A stretch of DNA of 64,000 bases. Source: Curtobacterium flaccumfaciens pv. betae (GTDB lineage: Bacteria; Actinomycetota; Actinomycetes; Actinomycetales; Microbacteriaceae). Where the stretch lies: assembly GCF_026241855.1 (NCBI RefSeq), contig NZ_JAPJDC010000001.1, positions 1,116,001 through 1,180,000 of the forward strand. The letters are read 5' to 3'. A program made the translations under genes and the position numbers. How positions within the stretch are numbered: the first letter of the stretch is position 1; every line of letters begins with the position of its first letter. Below the pieces are notes generated by a model. The model was not told where the DNA came from and did not search any database. It saw nothing but the letters and a program-made list of their open reading frames with translations. Below are positions 9,262-18,308 of this stretch, in pieces.

Positions 9262-9636
9262 GTGACCGCCTCCACTCGCGCACTGGAACTCGTGCAGGCC
9301 GCAGCACTCGCGGCCGACGCCAAGCAGGCCGAGGACCTCGTCGCTCTCGACGTGACCGGGCCGTTGCAGCTCACGGACGTGTTCCTGCTCGCAACCGGTC
9401 GGAACGAGCGCAACGTGCAGTCCATCGCCGATGCCGTCGAAGAACGCCTCCTCGAGCTCGGTGCCAAGACGCTCCGCCGCGAAGGCCGTACCGAGGGCCG
9501 CTGGGTCCTCATCGACTTCGGCGAGATCATCGTGCACGTCTTCCACGACGAAGACCGCCAGTACTACTCACTCGAGCGTCTCTGGGCCGACTGCCCGACG
9601 ATCCCGCTCGAGCTCCCGGTGGACCACACCGCCTGA
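9262..9636 (+). CDS. rsfS: ribosome silencing factor RsfS
   Basis: RsfS binds ribosomal protein L14 and blocks subunit joining when nutrients are low. The 124 aa match the family: DLVALDVT, DVFLLATGRNERNVQSIADAV, the GRWVLIDFGEIIVHVFHD block and the YYSLERLWADCP tail. GTG 9262 is chosen because GGAAGGA (9251-9257) precedes it and a TATGAT hexamer lies at 9202-9207. The nadD-rsfS neighbourhood is conserved across bacteria. Confidence 0.95.
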   Translation: MTASTRALELVQAAALAADAKQAEDLVALDVTGPLQLTDVFLLATGRNERNVQSIADAVEERLLELGAKTLRREGRTEGRWVLIDFGEIIVHVFHDEDRQYYSLERLWADCPTIPLELPVDHTA

Positions 9637-9744
9637 TCAGCGACGCGCCCGGGTGACGGCTTCGATTTCGTCGCCCGGCGTTCGCATGGTGTACGCTTCT
9701 ATGGTGCCTCCGGGGAACCGGTTGGTACGAAAGCAACACGATCT

Positions 9745-9817
9745 GGGTCTGTGGCGCAGCTGGTAGCGCACCTGCATGGCATGCAGGGGGTCAGGGGTTC
9801 GAGTCCCCTCAGATCCA
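9745..9817 (+). tRNA. tRNA-Ala (anticodon GGC)
   Basis: A 73-nt cloverleaf is visible. The acceptor stem is GGGTCTG/CAGATCC with one G-T pair, and the D-arm is GCGC...GCGC. The anticodon stem is CCTGC/GCAGG around ATGGCAT with GGC at 9778-9780, and the T-arm contains GGTTCGAGTCC. The CCA end is not encoded (ACCC follows). An intrinsic terminator follows immediately. Confidence 0.96.
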
Positions 9818-9824
9818 CCCTCAA

Positions 9825-9855
9825 CCCCGCCGTTCCTCGGAACGGCGGGGTTTTT
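9825..9855 (+). terminator. intrinsic terminator of tRNA-Ala
   Basis: CCCCGCCGTTCC (9825-9836) and GGAACGGCGGGG (9839-9850) form a perfect 12-bp stem followed by TTTTT. This is a textbook Rho-independent terminator. Confidence 0.92.
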
Positions 9856-9896
9856 CGTGCGCCCGTCAGGCCTCGGCGGCCCGATACGCTGAGCGC

Positions 9897-10820
9897 ATGA
9901 GCAACGACGCGCCGCTGTCCGGGTCTCCGCTGACGATCGCCTCCGCCGGGTACACGGCCGACATCGCCACCGTCGGAGCGACACTGCGGACCCTGCGGCA
10001 CGAGGGCCGAGACCTGGTCGTCCCGTTCGACGCCGACGAGGTCCGCCCGGTCTTCCGCGGTGCCGTCCTGGCCCCGTGGCCGAACCGGATCGTCGACGGC
10101 GAGTACTCCTTCGGCGGCGTCGACCACGAGCTGGCCCTCACCGAGCCCGCACGGCACCACGCCCTGCACGGACTCGTCGCGTGGACGGACTTCCGCGTGC
10201 AGGAGCAGGCGGACGACCGCGTGGTGCTCGCCACGACCGTGCAGGCGCAGCAGGGCTACCCGTACCGCGTCGAGGTCACCGTGGAGTACCGGCTCGACGC
10301 CGAGGGGCTGCACACCACGATCACCGGGACGAACACCGGCGCCGAGGACGCGCCGTGGGGGACCGGCCCGCACCCCTACCTCGTCGCGGGTGCCGGCACC
10401 GTCGACGACTGGACCCTGACGCTCCCCGCCGCCCAGGTGCTCGAGGTGACGCCGGACCGGCTCGTCCCGACGGACCTGGTCCCCGTGCACGACGAGTTCG
10501 ACCTGCGCACGCCCACGCTGATCGGCGACCGGTTCATCGACCACGCCTTCACCGGCTTCGACCGTGACGCCGCCGGCCTCGCCACCATCGCGGTCACGGC
10601 GGCGGACGGTCACGGGGTCCGTGCGACCTTCGGGCCGGAGTGCGGCTGGGCCCAGGTGCACACCGCCGACCACGTGGTCCCCGAGTACCACCGCGCCGGT
10701 CTCGCCGTCGAGCCGATGACGTGCGCCCCGGACGCCTTCAACGACGGCGAGGACCGCGGCCTCGTGGTGCTCGCGCCCGGTGCCTCGCACGCCGCCGCAT
10801 GGACGATCGCCGCGATCTGA
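9897..10820 (+). CDS. aldose 1-epimerase family protein
   Basis: This is a galactose-mutarotase-fold enzyme of 307 aa, expected to interconvert sugar anomers; the sugar is not predictable. Family elements are the early PWPNRI segment, HHALHGLVAWTDF with a catalytic-type His, GPHPYLV, and a C-terminal GLAVEPMTCAPDAFN. The ATG is 6 bases after a TACGCT hexamer (9885-9890), suggesting a leaderless message. Its end overlaps the pabB start by 22 bases. Confidence 0.88.
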   Translation: MSNDAPLSGSPLTIASAGYTADIATVGATLRTLRHEGRDLVVPFDADEVRPVFRGAVLAPWPNRIVDGEYSFGGVDHELALTEPARHHALHGLVAWTDFRVQEQADDRVVLATTVQAQQGYPYRVEVTVEYRLDAEGLHTTITGTNTGAEDAPWGTGPHPYLVAGAGTVDDWTLTLPAAQVLEVTPDRLVPTDLVPVHDEFDLRTPTLIGDRFIDHAFTGFDRDAAGLATIAVTAADGHGVRATFGPECGWAQVHTADHVVPEYHRAGLAVEPMTCAPDAFNDGEDRGLVVLAPGASHAAAWTIAAI

Positions 10821-12316
10821 GCACCCCCGACCCCGGCGTCCGCGTCGAGGTCCGCCGACTCGACCCGGTCCCCGACCTCGCGGCCCTGGCGGCGCAGGTC
10901 GCCGGGGACCTGGTGTGGCTCGACTCCGGCCTGCCCGACGGTGCTCCCGCCACGGCTCGGCCCCGGGCCCGCTGGTCCGTGCTGGCGTGGACGGACGGGC
11001 CGTTCGCCGCCCGGTTCCGGCACCAGGACCGTCGCGCGCACCTGACGGTCGCCCCGCCCGCCCAGGAGTGGTTCGGGCCCGCCCGATCCGAGGAGCGTCC
11101 GGCCTTCGCGGTGCTGGCTGACCTGCTCCGACGCACGCCCAGCCTGCCCGAGCCGGTCGTCGGGTGCGGGTTCGCGCTGGGCTGGGTCGGGTTCCTCGGC
11201 TACGAGCTCGGCCGCGAGTCCGGCGGCCCGGACCGCACCGCCGACGGGCACGCCGACGCCGACCTGCGGTTCGTCGACCGAGCCGTCGTCGTCGACCACA
11301 CCGGTGGCGGCTGGGCGCTCGCGCTCGTCGCCGACGCGGAACCGGCGGCCAGCGCGCGGAACCGCTCGTGGCTCGAGGAGGTGCCCACCCCCGCGACGTC
11401 GGTCGGCGTCGTGGACGCGGCCACGGGCCTCCCGGCCGGGGTGTCCACGGCGACCGGACGCGTGACGCGTGCCGCCTACGAGCGGGCGGTCGACGTGTGC
11501 CGCGCGGAGATCCGCGAGGGGAACGCGTTCCAGGTCTGCCTCACCACCGCCTTCGCGGTCGGTCAGGAGGCCCGTGGCGGCCCCGGTACGGACCCGCACC
11601 TGGGCGAGTACCTGCGGATGCGGGCGTCCGACCCCGTCCCGTTCGGTGCGTTCCTGCGGCTCGGCCCGCTGCGCGTGGCGAGCCGGTCACCGGAGCGGTT
11701 CCTGCGGATCGACGCGGCCGGAGCGGTGCTCGCGGAGCCGATCAAGGGCACGCGGCGGCGGCTCGCCGGCGCGGTGGCGGATGCGGCCGCGCGGGACGAC
11801 CTGGCGGCGAGCCCGAAGGACCGCGCCGAGAACGTGATGATCGTCGACCTGCTGCGGAACGACCTGCTGCGGACCGCGGTGCCGGGGTCGGTGCACGTCG
11901 AGCGGCTGTGCGCCGTCGAGACGTACGCCAGCGTGCACCAGCTGGTCTCGACGATCGGGGCGGTGCTGCCGCCGGGGACGTCGCGGGCCGAGGTGGTGCA
12001 CGCGGCGTTCCCGCCGGGGTCGATGACCGGGGCGCCGAAGAGCAGTGCCACGGCGATCGCGGACCGGCTCGAGGGGGCGCCGCGCGGGGTGTACTCGGGC
12101 GCGATCGGGTACTTCTCGGCGAGCGGGGCGGTCGACCTGTCGGTGGCGATCCGTAGCCTCGTGACCGTGCTCGACGAGTCGGGTGCAGTGCGTTCCCGGA
12201 CCCTCGGAGCCGGGGGAGCGGTGACCTGGTCGTCGGTGCCCGCGGACGAGGCGGACGAGGTCGAGACCAAGACACGGTCGGTGCTCGGCGGAGTCGGGTC
12301 GGTCGCCAGCTGGTGA
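10799..12316 (+). CDS. pabB: aminodeoxychorismate synthase component I
   Basis: The enzyme converts chorismate and ammonia to 4-amino-4-deoxychorismate for folate synthesis. The 505 aa show the chorismate-binding domain: GNAFQVCLTT at about 241-250, SPERFLRI, PIKGT at 314-318, AENVMIVDLLRNDL and PPGSMTGAPK. The Lys in PIKGT is the PabB nucleophile, where TrpE has Ala, which favours PabB over anthranilate synthase. ATG 10799 overlaps the upstream gene by 22 bases. No glutamine amidotransferase (pabA) is adjacent. pabC lies about 21 kb downstream. Confidence 0.92.
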   Translation: MDDRRDLSTPDPGVRVEVRRLDPVPDLAALAAQVAGDLVWLDSGLPDGAPATARPRARWSVLAWTDGPFAARFRHQDRRAHLTVAPPAQEWFGPARSEERPAFAVLADLLRRTPSLPEPVVGCGFALGWVGFLGYELGRESGGPDRTADGHADADLRFVDRAVVVDHTGGGWALALVADAEPAASARNRSWLEEVPTPATSVGVVDAATGLPAGVSTATGRVTRAAYERAVDVCRAEIREGNAFQVCLTTAFAVGQEARGGPGTDPHLGEYLRMRASDPVPFGAFLRLGPLRVASRSPERFLRIDAAGAVLAEPIKGTRRRLAGAVADAAARDDLAASPKDRAENVMIVDLLRNDLLRTAVPGSVHVERLCAVETYASVHQLVSTIGAVLPPGTSRAEVVHAAFPPGSMTGAPKSSATAIADRLEGAPRGVYSGAIGYFSASGAVDLSVAIRSLVTVLDESGAVRSRTLGAGGAVTWSSVPADEADEVETKTRSVLGGVGSVASW

Positions 12317-12330
12317 GCTGACGCCCTGAT

Positions 12331-12346
12331 CCGAACACGTGTTCGA
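12331..12346. promoter_or_regulatory. upstream LexA-type (SOS) box
   Basis: CGAACACGTGTTCG is a perfect palindrome matching the actinobacterial/Gram-positive SOS consensus (CGAAC-N4-GTTCG). It lies about 38 bases upstream of a second box in the promoter of the mutasome operon. Confidence 0.85.
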
Positions 12347-12375
12347 TCGGGACTGTCCACGGATGTCGGACGCGA

Positions 12376-12404
12376 TTGACATCATCGAACACATGTTCGA
12401 ATAT
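12376..12404 (+). promoter_or_regulatory. promoter of the mutasome operon with embedded LexA box
   Basis: TTGACA at 12376-12381 and GAATAT at 12399-12404 are separated by 17 bases. The spacer contains TCGAACACATGTTCGA (12385-12400), a perfect 16-base LexA palindrome that overlaps the -10. LexA binding here would block RNA polymerase directly. Transcription would start about 6-7 bases further on, at or next to the imuA' ATG at 12411, giving a leaderless message. Confidence 0.85.
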
Positions 12405-12410
12405 GAGGGC

Positions 12411-13232
12411 ATGCAGACGGCGGCGGCACTCCGGTCGCCCACCCCGGACCGGGGCGGGCGGAGCGGTGCTGCACGCGGTGGCAGCGGTGCGGGCGGTGGC
12501 GGTGCGCGCCGTGGGCCGGACCACCTGAGCGATGCCCGGGCTGCGCTCGACCGCATCACGTCCCTGCGGTCCCGGGTGGCCGACATGGAGTCCACGCGGG
12601 TCGACACCGCCGGGCTCCCCACGGCCCCGGCGCTCGAACCCCTGCTGCCCGGCGGCGCGATCCGGGTCGGTGGCACCTACGCCGTCCCCGAGTCGGTGCT
12701 GCTCGCGATCACGATGCTGCAGGCGGCCTCGGCTGCCGGGGCGTGGTGTGCGGTCGTCGGGGTGCCGTCCTTCGGGATCGAAGCCGCCGCCGCCGCGGGG
12801 ATCGACCTCGAACGGCTCGTGCTCGTCCCCGATCCCGGTGACCAGTGGCTCGCCGTGACGGCGGCGATGGCCGACGTCGCCCAGATCGTCCTCACCCGAC
12901 CGCTCGGCCGGGTCGTGCCGGGCGACGTGGCACGGCTGTCGGCTCGGCTGCGACAGCGCGGTGGCGCACTCGTCGCGCTCGGCTCCTGGCCCGGGGCGGA
13001 CGTCACGCTGCGGGTCACGTCCTCGACGTGGAGCGGCATCGGTCAGGGCCACGGCCACCTGACGGAGCGCCGGGCCACCGTGACCGCGACCGGGCGTGCC
13101 GGCGCGGTGCGTCCGGCGACCGCCGAGCTGCTCCTGCCCGCGGCCGACGGTGCGGTCCGGGCCGCCACACCGGTGCCGACGGTGGGCTCCGGGGACACCC
13201 GCGTGCTGCGGCCCGTGGCGGTGGCGTCGTGA
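12411..13232 (+). CDS. imuA': ImuA'-like SOS mutagenesis protein
   Basis: This 273-aa protein is the RecA-fold partner of ImuB in the actinobacterial mutasome. Its sequence alone is weakly conserved. It has a Gly/Arg-rich start, LPGGAIRVGGTYAV, a hydrophobic core with LLAITMLQAASAAGAWCAVVGV, and a RecA-like DVAQIVLTRPLG segment. The classical Walker A is not evident. Identification rests mainly on position ahead of imuB and dnaE2 and on the LexA boxes. ATG 12411 is chosen because earlier in-frame starts would place the -35, -10 and LexA box inside the gene. Its stop overlaps the imuB GTG by 4 bases. Confidence 0.85.
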   Translation: MQTAAALRSPTPDRGGRSGAARGGSGAGGGGARRGPDHLSDARAALDRITSLRSRVADMESTRVDTAGLPTAPALEPLLPGGAIRVGGTYAVPESVLLAITMLQAASAAGAWCAVVGVPSFGIEAAAAAGIDLERLVLVPDPGDQWLAVTAAMADVAQIVLTRPLGRVVPGDVARLSARLRQRGGALVALGSWPGADVTLRVTSSTWSGIGQGHGHLTERRATVTATGRAGAVRPATAELLLPAADGAVRAATPVPTVGSGDTRVLRPVAVAS

Positions 13233-14857
13233 TCGCCTCCGGGCGCGTCCGGACCGACGCGATCACGCGTGGGGCGGCACTGCCCGAACCACCCCCGACC
13301 CGGACGATCGTGCTCTGGTGCCCGGACTGGCCGGTCATCGCGGCGGCTCGGGCCGGTGGCACCCCGCCGGAGCAGCCCCTCGCCCTGACCGCCAAGGGGC
13401 TCGTGTTCGCGAGCTCCGCGTCTGCGCGTGAGCAGGGTGTCGTGCGGGGGCTCCGCGTGCGTGAGGCCCAGGCACGGTGCCCCGAGCTCCTCGTGCAGCC
13501 CTACGACGACGCCCTCGACCACCGCGCCTTCGAGCCCGTCATCCGTGCGGTCGAGGCGGCGGTCCCCGGGGTCGAGGTGCTGCGGCCGGGCACCCTCGCG
13601 CTCCGCGCCCGCGGCCCGGCCCGGTACTACGGCGGTGAGCGCGCGGCGGCGGCGACCCTTGCCGGCATCGCGGCCGACCACGGCGCCCCCGCGGTGCGGG
13701 CCGGGGTGGCCGACACCCCGTTCGCGGCGGACCAGGCCGCCCGGGCCCGTCCGGTGCGCCCCGGTGAACGGGTGCGGCTCGTGCCCGTCGGGGGATCGGC
13801 GGACTTCCTCGCGCACCTGCCGCTCGGTGTGCTCGGCGACCCCGACCTCACGACGGTGCTCGACCGGCTCGGCATCACCACGCTCGGCGACTTCGCGGCA
13901 CTCGGCGACGAACAGGTGCGGGACCGCTTCGGCGTGGCCGGGGCGTTCCTGCACCGGTTGGCCGGGGGCCGCGACCCCCGCGAGATCGCGGCGCGGGAGA
14001 TCCCGCCGGAACTCCGGGTCGAGGCGTCGTTCGAACCCCCGCTGGACCGCGCCGACCAGATCGCGTTCGCGTTCCGGCGTTCCGCCGACGACTTCGCCGA
14101 GCGACTCCGGGCCGCGGGACTCGTGGCGACGACCATCCGTGTGGGGATCGTCGACGAGCGCGACATCCTGCTCGAACGGACCTGGGCGCACCCGCGCTGG
14201 TTCGACGCCGCCGACGTGGTCGACCGGGTGCGGTGGCAGCTCGCCGGCGGGGTGGACCCCAGCGGGCTCGAGGCGCCGGTCACCTCGGTCGTGCTCGAGC
14301 CGGTCGCCGTCGACGACATGGCGAACCACGAGCGCGGGCTGTGGGGCTCCGGCCCGGACGAGCGCGTGCACCACGGCCTCGCCCGGATCCAGGGCATGGT
14401 CGGCCACGACGGTGTGGTGAGCCCGCGCATCGGCGGGGGCCGCACCCTGTCCGAGCGCGTGGTGCTCGTGCCGTGGGGCGACGCACCCGCCGGCGGTGAG
14501 CGAGCCCTGGCGACCGTCCGCGACCGTCCGTGGCCCGGCAAGCTGCCCGGCCCGCCCCCTGCCACCGTGCTCGAGCGCCCCCGACCGGTCGACGTCGTCG
14601 CCGTCGGTGGTGCGAGCGTCGACGTCGACGAGCGCGGCGTGCTGTCCGGCGCACCCGAACGGTTCCGTGCCGAGGGCGACCGGGGCGGCGGCTTCTCGGC
14701 CGTGACGGCCTGGGCGGGCCCGTGGCCGCTCGTCGTCCGGTGGTGGGAGTCCGGCGGTCGACGCCTGCACCGGCTGCAGCTCGTCGACGCCGAGGGGCGT
14801 GCCTGGTACCTGGTGCTGGCGGACCACCGCTGGTGGGCCGAGGCGATCGCGACGTGA
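13229..14857 (+). CDS. imuB: ImuB-like Y-family DNA polymerase homologue
   Basis: ImuB is a Y-family polymerase relative that acts as the hub linking DnaE2 to the beta clamp in translesion synthesis. In known ImuB proteins the catalytic acidic residues are lost. This 542-aa protein has the Y-family palm/fingers pattern (TIVLWCPDWPVIAAA near 30, GVVRGLRVREAQARCPEL, GTLALRARGPARYYGGE). It also has a helix-hairpin-helix LDRLGITTLGDFAALGDEQVRDRFG and a C-terminal extension. The start region reads WCPDWP where active enzymes have an Asp (for example DMDAFF), consistent with an inactive site. GTG 13229 overlaps the imuA' stop. Confidence 0.9.
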   Translation: MIASGRVRTDAITRGAALPEPPPTRTIVLWCPDWPVIAAARAGGTPPEQPLALTAKGLVFASSASAREQGVVRGLRVREAQARCPELLVQPYDDALDHRAFEPVIRAVEAAVPGVEVLRPGTLALRARGPARYYGGERAAAATLAGIAADHGAPAVRAGVADTPFAADQAARARPVRPGERVRLVPVGGSADFLAHLPLGVLGDPDLTTVLDRLGITTLGDFAALGDEQVRDRFGVAGAFLHRLAGGRDPREIAAREIPPELRVEASFEPPLDRADQIAFAFRRSADDFAERLRAAGLVATTIRVGIVDERDILLERTWAHPRWFDAADVVDRVRWQLAGGVDPSGLEAPVTSVVLEPVAVDDMANHERGLWGSGPDERVHHGLARIQGMVGHDGVVSPRIGGGRTLSERVVLVPWGDAPAGGERALATVRDRPWPGKLPGPPPATVLERPRPVDVVAVGGASVDVDERGVLSGAPERFRAEGDRGGGFSAVTAWAGPWPLVVRWWESGGRRLHRLQLVDAEGRAWYLVLADHRWWAEAIAT

Positions 14858-14887
14858 CCCCGACCACACCGACAGGAGCGTGACCTG

Positions 14888-17800
14888 ATGGGCTACAGCA
14901 ACCCACCCATCCCGTGGTCGCAGTTCGAGCGCGCGCTGTCCGACAAGCGGAGCCCGGGCACGGCGCACGACGGCGACGGCGGCGACAGCCCCGCGTGGTC
15001 GCGGAAGCGCGAGCCGTACGTCCCGTCACCGCTCGACACCGACGGCGGGCCCGTGGTGCCGTACGCCGAACTGCACGCGCACTCGGCCTTCAGCTTCCTC
15101 GACGGCGCCAGTCAGCCCGAGCACCTGTTCGAAGAAGCTGCTCGGCTCCGACTGCACGCCCTCGCGCTCACCGACCACGACGGCTTCTACGGGGCCGCCC
15201 GGATGGCCGAGGTCGCCGAGTCGTACCCGCAGGTCGGCACCGTGTTCGGCACCGAGCTGTCCCTGGGGCTGACCGAACCGCAGAACGGTGTGCCCGACCC
15301 CGAGGGCTCGCACCTGCTCCTGCTCGCCGACGGTCAGGACGGCTACCACCGGCTCGCCGGCGCGGTGACGAGCGCACACCTGGCAGCCGGGTCCGAGAAG
15401 GGCAGCCCGCAGTACGACCTCGACGACCTCGCCGCGCGGGCGGACGGGCACTGGCGGGTCCTCACCGGGTGCCGGAAGGGCTCCGTGCGGCAGGCCCTCG
15501 AGCAGGGTGGCGAGTCCGCCGCCGAGACCGCGCTCCGGGTGCTGCTCGACCGGTTCGGCAGCCGCAACGTCGTCGTGGAGCTGCTCGACCACGGCGACCC
15601 GCTCGACAGCGCCCGCAACGACGCCCTGGCCGCCCTCGCCGCGAAGCACGCGCTGCCCCTGGTCGCCACCGGCAACGTGCACTACGCCACCCCCGACCGG
15701 TTCCCGGTGGCGACCGCACTCGCGGCGGTGCGTGCCCGTCGCAGCCTCGACGAGATCGACGGCTGGCTGCCGGCCGCCGACACCGCCCACCTGCGCTCCG
15801 GCGCCGAGATGGCCAGACGGTTCGGGCGCTACCCCGGCGCGATCGAGCGGACCGTGGAACTCGCCGACGAGCTCGGGTTCCGGCTGAAGACCGTGCAGCC
15901 CGGGTTGCCCGACCTCGACGTCCCGGACGGACACACCGCGATGTCGTGGCTCCGCGAGCTCACGTGGACGGGTGCCCGGCGGTTCTACCCCGGCAGCGCC
16001 GACGGCGTCGACCCCCGCAAGCGGGAGCGCATCGAGCGTGAGCTGTCCGTGATCGAGGAGAAGAACTTCCCGGGGTACTTCCTGATCGTGCGGGACATGG
16101 TGCAGTACGCCCGTGGTCGCGGCATCCTCTGCCAGGGGCGTGGCTCGGCGGCGAACTCGGCGGTCTGCTACCTGCTCGAGATCACCGCGGTGGACTCGAT
16201 CCGGTACGGATTGCCGTTCGAGCGGTTCCTGTCGGCGATGCGCGACGAGGAACCCGACATCGACGTCGACTTCGACTCGGACCGCCGCGAAGAGGTGATC
16301 CAGTACGTGTACGCCAAGTACGGCCGGCACAACGCCGCCCAGGTCGCGAACGTCATCACCTACCGGCCCAAGGGTGCGGTGCGTGACATGGCGAAGGCGC
16401 TCGGCCACAGCCCCGGGCAGCAGGACGCCTGGTCGAAGCAGGTCGAGCGGGGGGGCTCGGTGACCGAGAGCCAGGACCACGACATCCCGCCGGCGGTCGT
16501 CGGGCTCGCGAGCGACGTCCTCGGGTTCCCGCGGCACCTCGGCATCCACTCCGGCGGCATGGTGCTGACCGACCGCCCGGTGGGCGAGGTCGTGCCGATC
16601 GAGCACGCCCGGATGGACGGCCGCACCGTGCTGCAGTGGGACAAGGACGACTGCGCCTACATGGGGCTCGTGAAGTTCGACATGCTCGGGCTCGGCATGC
16701 TCGCGGCCCTGCAGTACTCGTTCGACCTGGCGGCAGAGCACTGCGGGGAGCGCTGGGAGATGCACTCCATCCCGAAGGAAGAACAGGGGGTCTACGACCA
16801 GCTGTGCCGCGCGGACACGATCGGGGTGTTCCAGGTGGAGTCCCGCGCGCAGATGGGCACCCTGCCCCGACTGCTCCCGCGGCGGTTCTACGACCTGGTG
16901 ATCGAGGTCGCACTCGTCCGACCCGGGCCGATCCAGGGCGGCGCGGTGCACCCGTACATCCGCCGACGCACGGGCGAGGAACCGATCACGTACATGCACC
17001 CGGCGCTCGAACCCGTGCTCGAACGCACCCTCGGGGTCCCGCTGTTCCAGGAACAGCTCATGCAGATGGCGATCGCGGTCGGCAACTGCTCCGGTGACGA
17101 CGCCGACCTGCTGCGACGAGCGATGGGGTCGAAGCGCGGGCACGAGAAGATCGACCTGCTGCGCGACAAGCTCTACACGGGGATGGCGGACAACGGCATC
17201 CACGGTGCGGACGCCGACGCCATCTACGCGAAGATCCAGGCCTTCGCGAACTTCGGCTTCGCGGAGAGCCACTCGATCAGCTTCGCCCTCATCGTCTACG
17301 CGAGCGCGTGGATGCGACTGCACTACCCGGGGGCGTTCCTGGCGGCCCTGCTCCGGGCGCAGCCGATGGGGTTCTACTCACCGCAGACCCTGGTCGCCGA
17401 CGCCCGACGGCACGGCGTCCGCGTGCTGCGACCGGACATCCTGCGGTCCGGGGTCGACGCCACGCTCGAACCGCTGCCGGACGGGGATGCCCCTGCCGGT
17501 GACGACGCGTGCCTGGCCACCGAGCAGCCCCCGGTGCTGCCCTTCGACAAGGCGCTCCCCGACGACACCGCGAGCCACCGACGCGACGGTGCCTTCGCCG
17601 TGCGGCTCGGGCTCGCCGAGGTCGCGTCCCTCAGCCGGAAGAGCGCCGAGAAGATCGTCGCGGAGCGGGACGCGAACGGCCCCTTCCGCGACATGTCGGA
17701 CCTGGCCCGACGGGTCGGGCTCACCACGCCGCAGCTCGAGGCACTCGCCGCTGCCGATGCCTTCGCCCCCTTCGACATCGACCGCCGCGGTGCGATGTGG

Positions 17801-18298
17801 TCGGCTGCCCAGGCGGCCGCCGAGCGCCCGGACCAGTTGCCGGACACGCAGGTGTTCGTGCAGCCGCCGCTGTTCGGGCAGATGACGAGCGGGGACGTGC
17901 TCATCGCCGACATGTGGTCGACGGGCATGACGACCGACGACCACCCCGTCCGGCACGTGCGCGACCGCCTCGCCGCCCGCCGGGTGCTCAGCGTGCAGGA
18001 CACCGCGACCGCCGAGACCGGACGACGGGTCGAGGTCGGCGGGATCGTGACGCACCGGCAGCGTCCGGCGACGGCCTCCGGCATCACGTTCCTGAACGTC
18101 GAGGACGAGACCGGGCTGGTCAACGTCATCTGCAGTGTCGGGGTCTGGGGGCGCTTCCGCCGGGTGGCGCGGGAGTCCCCGGCGGTGATCGTCCGGGGCA
18201 TCCTCGAGCGCTCACCCGACGGGGTCGTCAACCTGGTGGCGGACCGCATCGAGCACCTGTCGCTGTCCGTCCGCACCCGCTCGCGGGACTTCCAGTGA
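14888..18298 (+). CDS. dnaE2: error-prone DNA polymerase DnaE2
   Basis: This is a C-family polymerase for SOS-induced, mutagenic translesion synthesis (1136 aa). The PHP domain begins with ELHAHSAFSF near residue 61 and LTDHDGFYGAARM. The polymerase core has CQGRGSAANSAVCYLLE and the catalytic triple-Asp region PDIDVDFDSDRR near 456. A helix-hairpin-helix and an OB fold (VEVGGIVTHRQRPAT) close the protein. It follows imuB by 30 bp with an ACAGGAGCG binding site. The three genes form one SOS operon under the LexA boxes at 12.33-12.40 kb. The stop is 10 bp from the stop of the convergent sensor kinase. Confidence 0.95.
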   Translation: MGYSNPPIPWSQFERALSDKRSPGTAHDGDGGDSPAWSRKREPYVPSPLDTDGGPVVPYAELHAHSAFSFLDGASQPEHLFEEAARLRLHALALTDHDGFYGAARMAEVAESYPQVGTVFGTELSLGLTEPQNGVPDPEGSHLLLLADGQDGYHRLAGAVTSAHLAAGSEKGSPQYDLDDLAARADGHWRVLTGCRKGSVRQALEQGGESAAETALRVLLDRFGSRNVVVELLDHGDPLDSARNDALAALAAKHALPLVATGNVHYATPDRFPVATALAAVRARRSLDEIDGWLPAADTAHLRSGAEMARRFGRYPGAIERTVELADELGFRLKTVQPGLPDLDVPDGHTAMSWLRELTWTGARRFYPGSADGVDPRKRERIERELSVIEEKNFPGYFLIVRDMVQYARGRGILCQGRGSAANSAVCYLLEITAVDSIRYGLPFERFLSAMRDEEPDIDVDFDSDRREEVIQYVYAKYGRHNAAQVANVITYRPKGAVRDMAKALGHSPGQQDAWSKQVERGGSVTESQDHDIPPAVVGLASDVLGFPRHLGIHSGGMVLTDRPVGEVVPIEHARMDGRTVLQWDKDDCAYMGLVKFDMLGLGMLAALQYSFDLAAEHCGERWEMHSIPKEEQGVYDQLCRADTIGVFQVESRAQMGTLPRLLPRRFYDLVIEVALVRPGPIQGGAVHPYIRRRTGEEPITYMHPALEPVLERTLGVPLFQEQLMQMAIAVGNCSGDDADLLRRAMGSKRGHEKIDLLRDKLYTGMADNGIHGADADAIYAKIQAFANFGFAESHSISFALIVYASAWMRLHYPGAFLAALLRAQPMGFYSPQTLVADARRHGVRVLRPDILRSGVDATLEPLPDGDAPAGDDACLATEQPPVLPFDKALPDDTASHRRDGAFAVRLGLAEVASLSRKSAEKIVAERDANGPFRDMSDLARRVGLTTPQLEALAAADAFAPFDIDRRGAMWSAAQAAAERPDQLPDTQVFVQPPLFGQMTSGDVLIADMWSTGMTTDDHPVRHVRDRLAARRVLSVQDTATAETGRRVEVGGIVTHRQRPATASGITFLNVEDETGLVNVICSVGVWGRFRRVARESPAVIVRGILERSPDGVVNLVADRIEHLSLSVRTRSRDFQ

Positions 18299-18308
18299 GC
18301 GGTCGTGC

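Noticed and set aside
12339..12410. Longer imuA' reading frame
   Set aside because: It would place the -35, -10 and a LexA box within the coding sequence.
15026..17323. 765-codon open frame antisense to dnaE2
   Set aside because: Codon-position GC bias in a high-GC gene opens the opposite strand, and dnaE2 motifs are complete on the plus strand.
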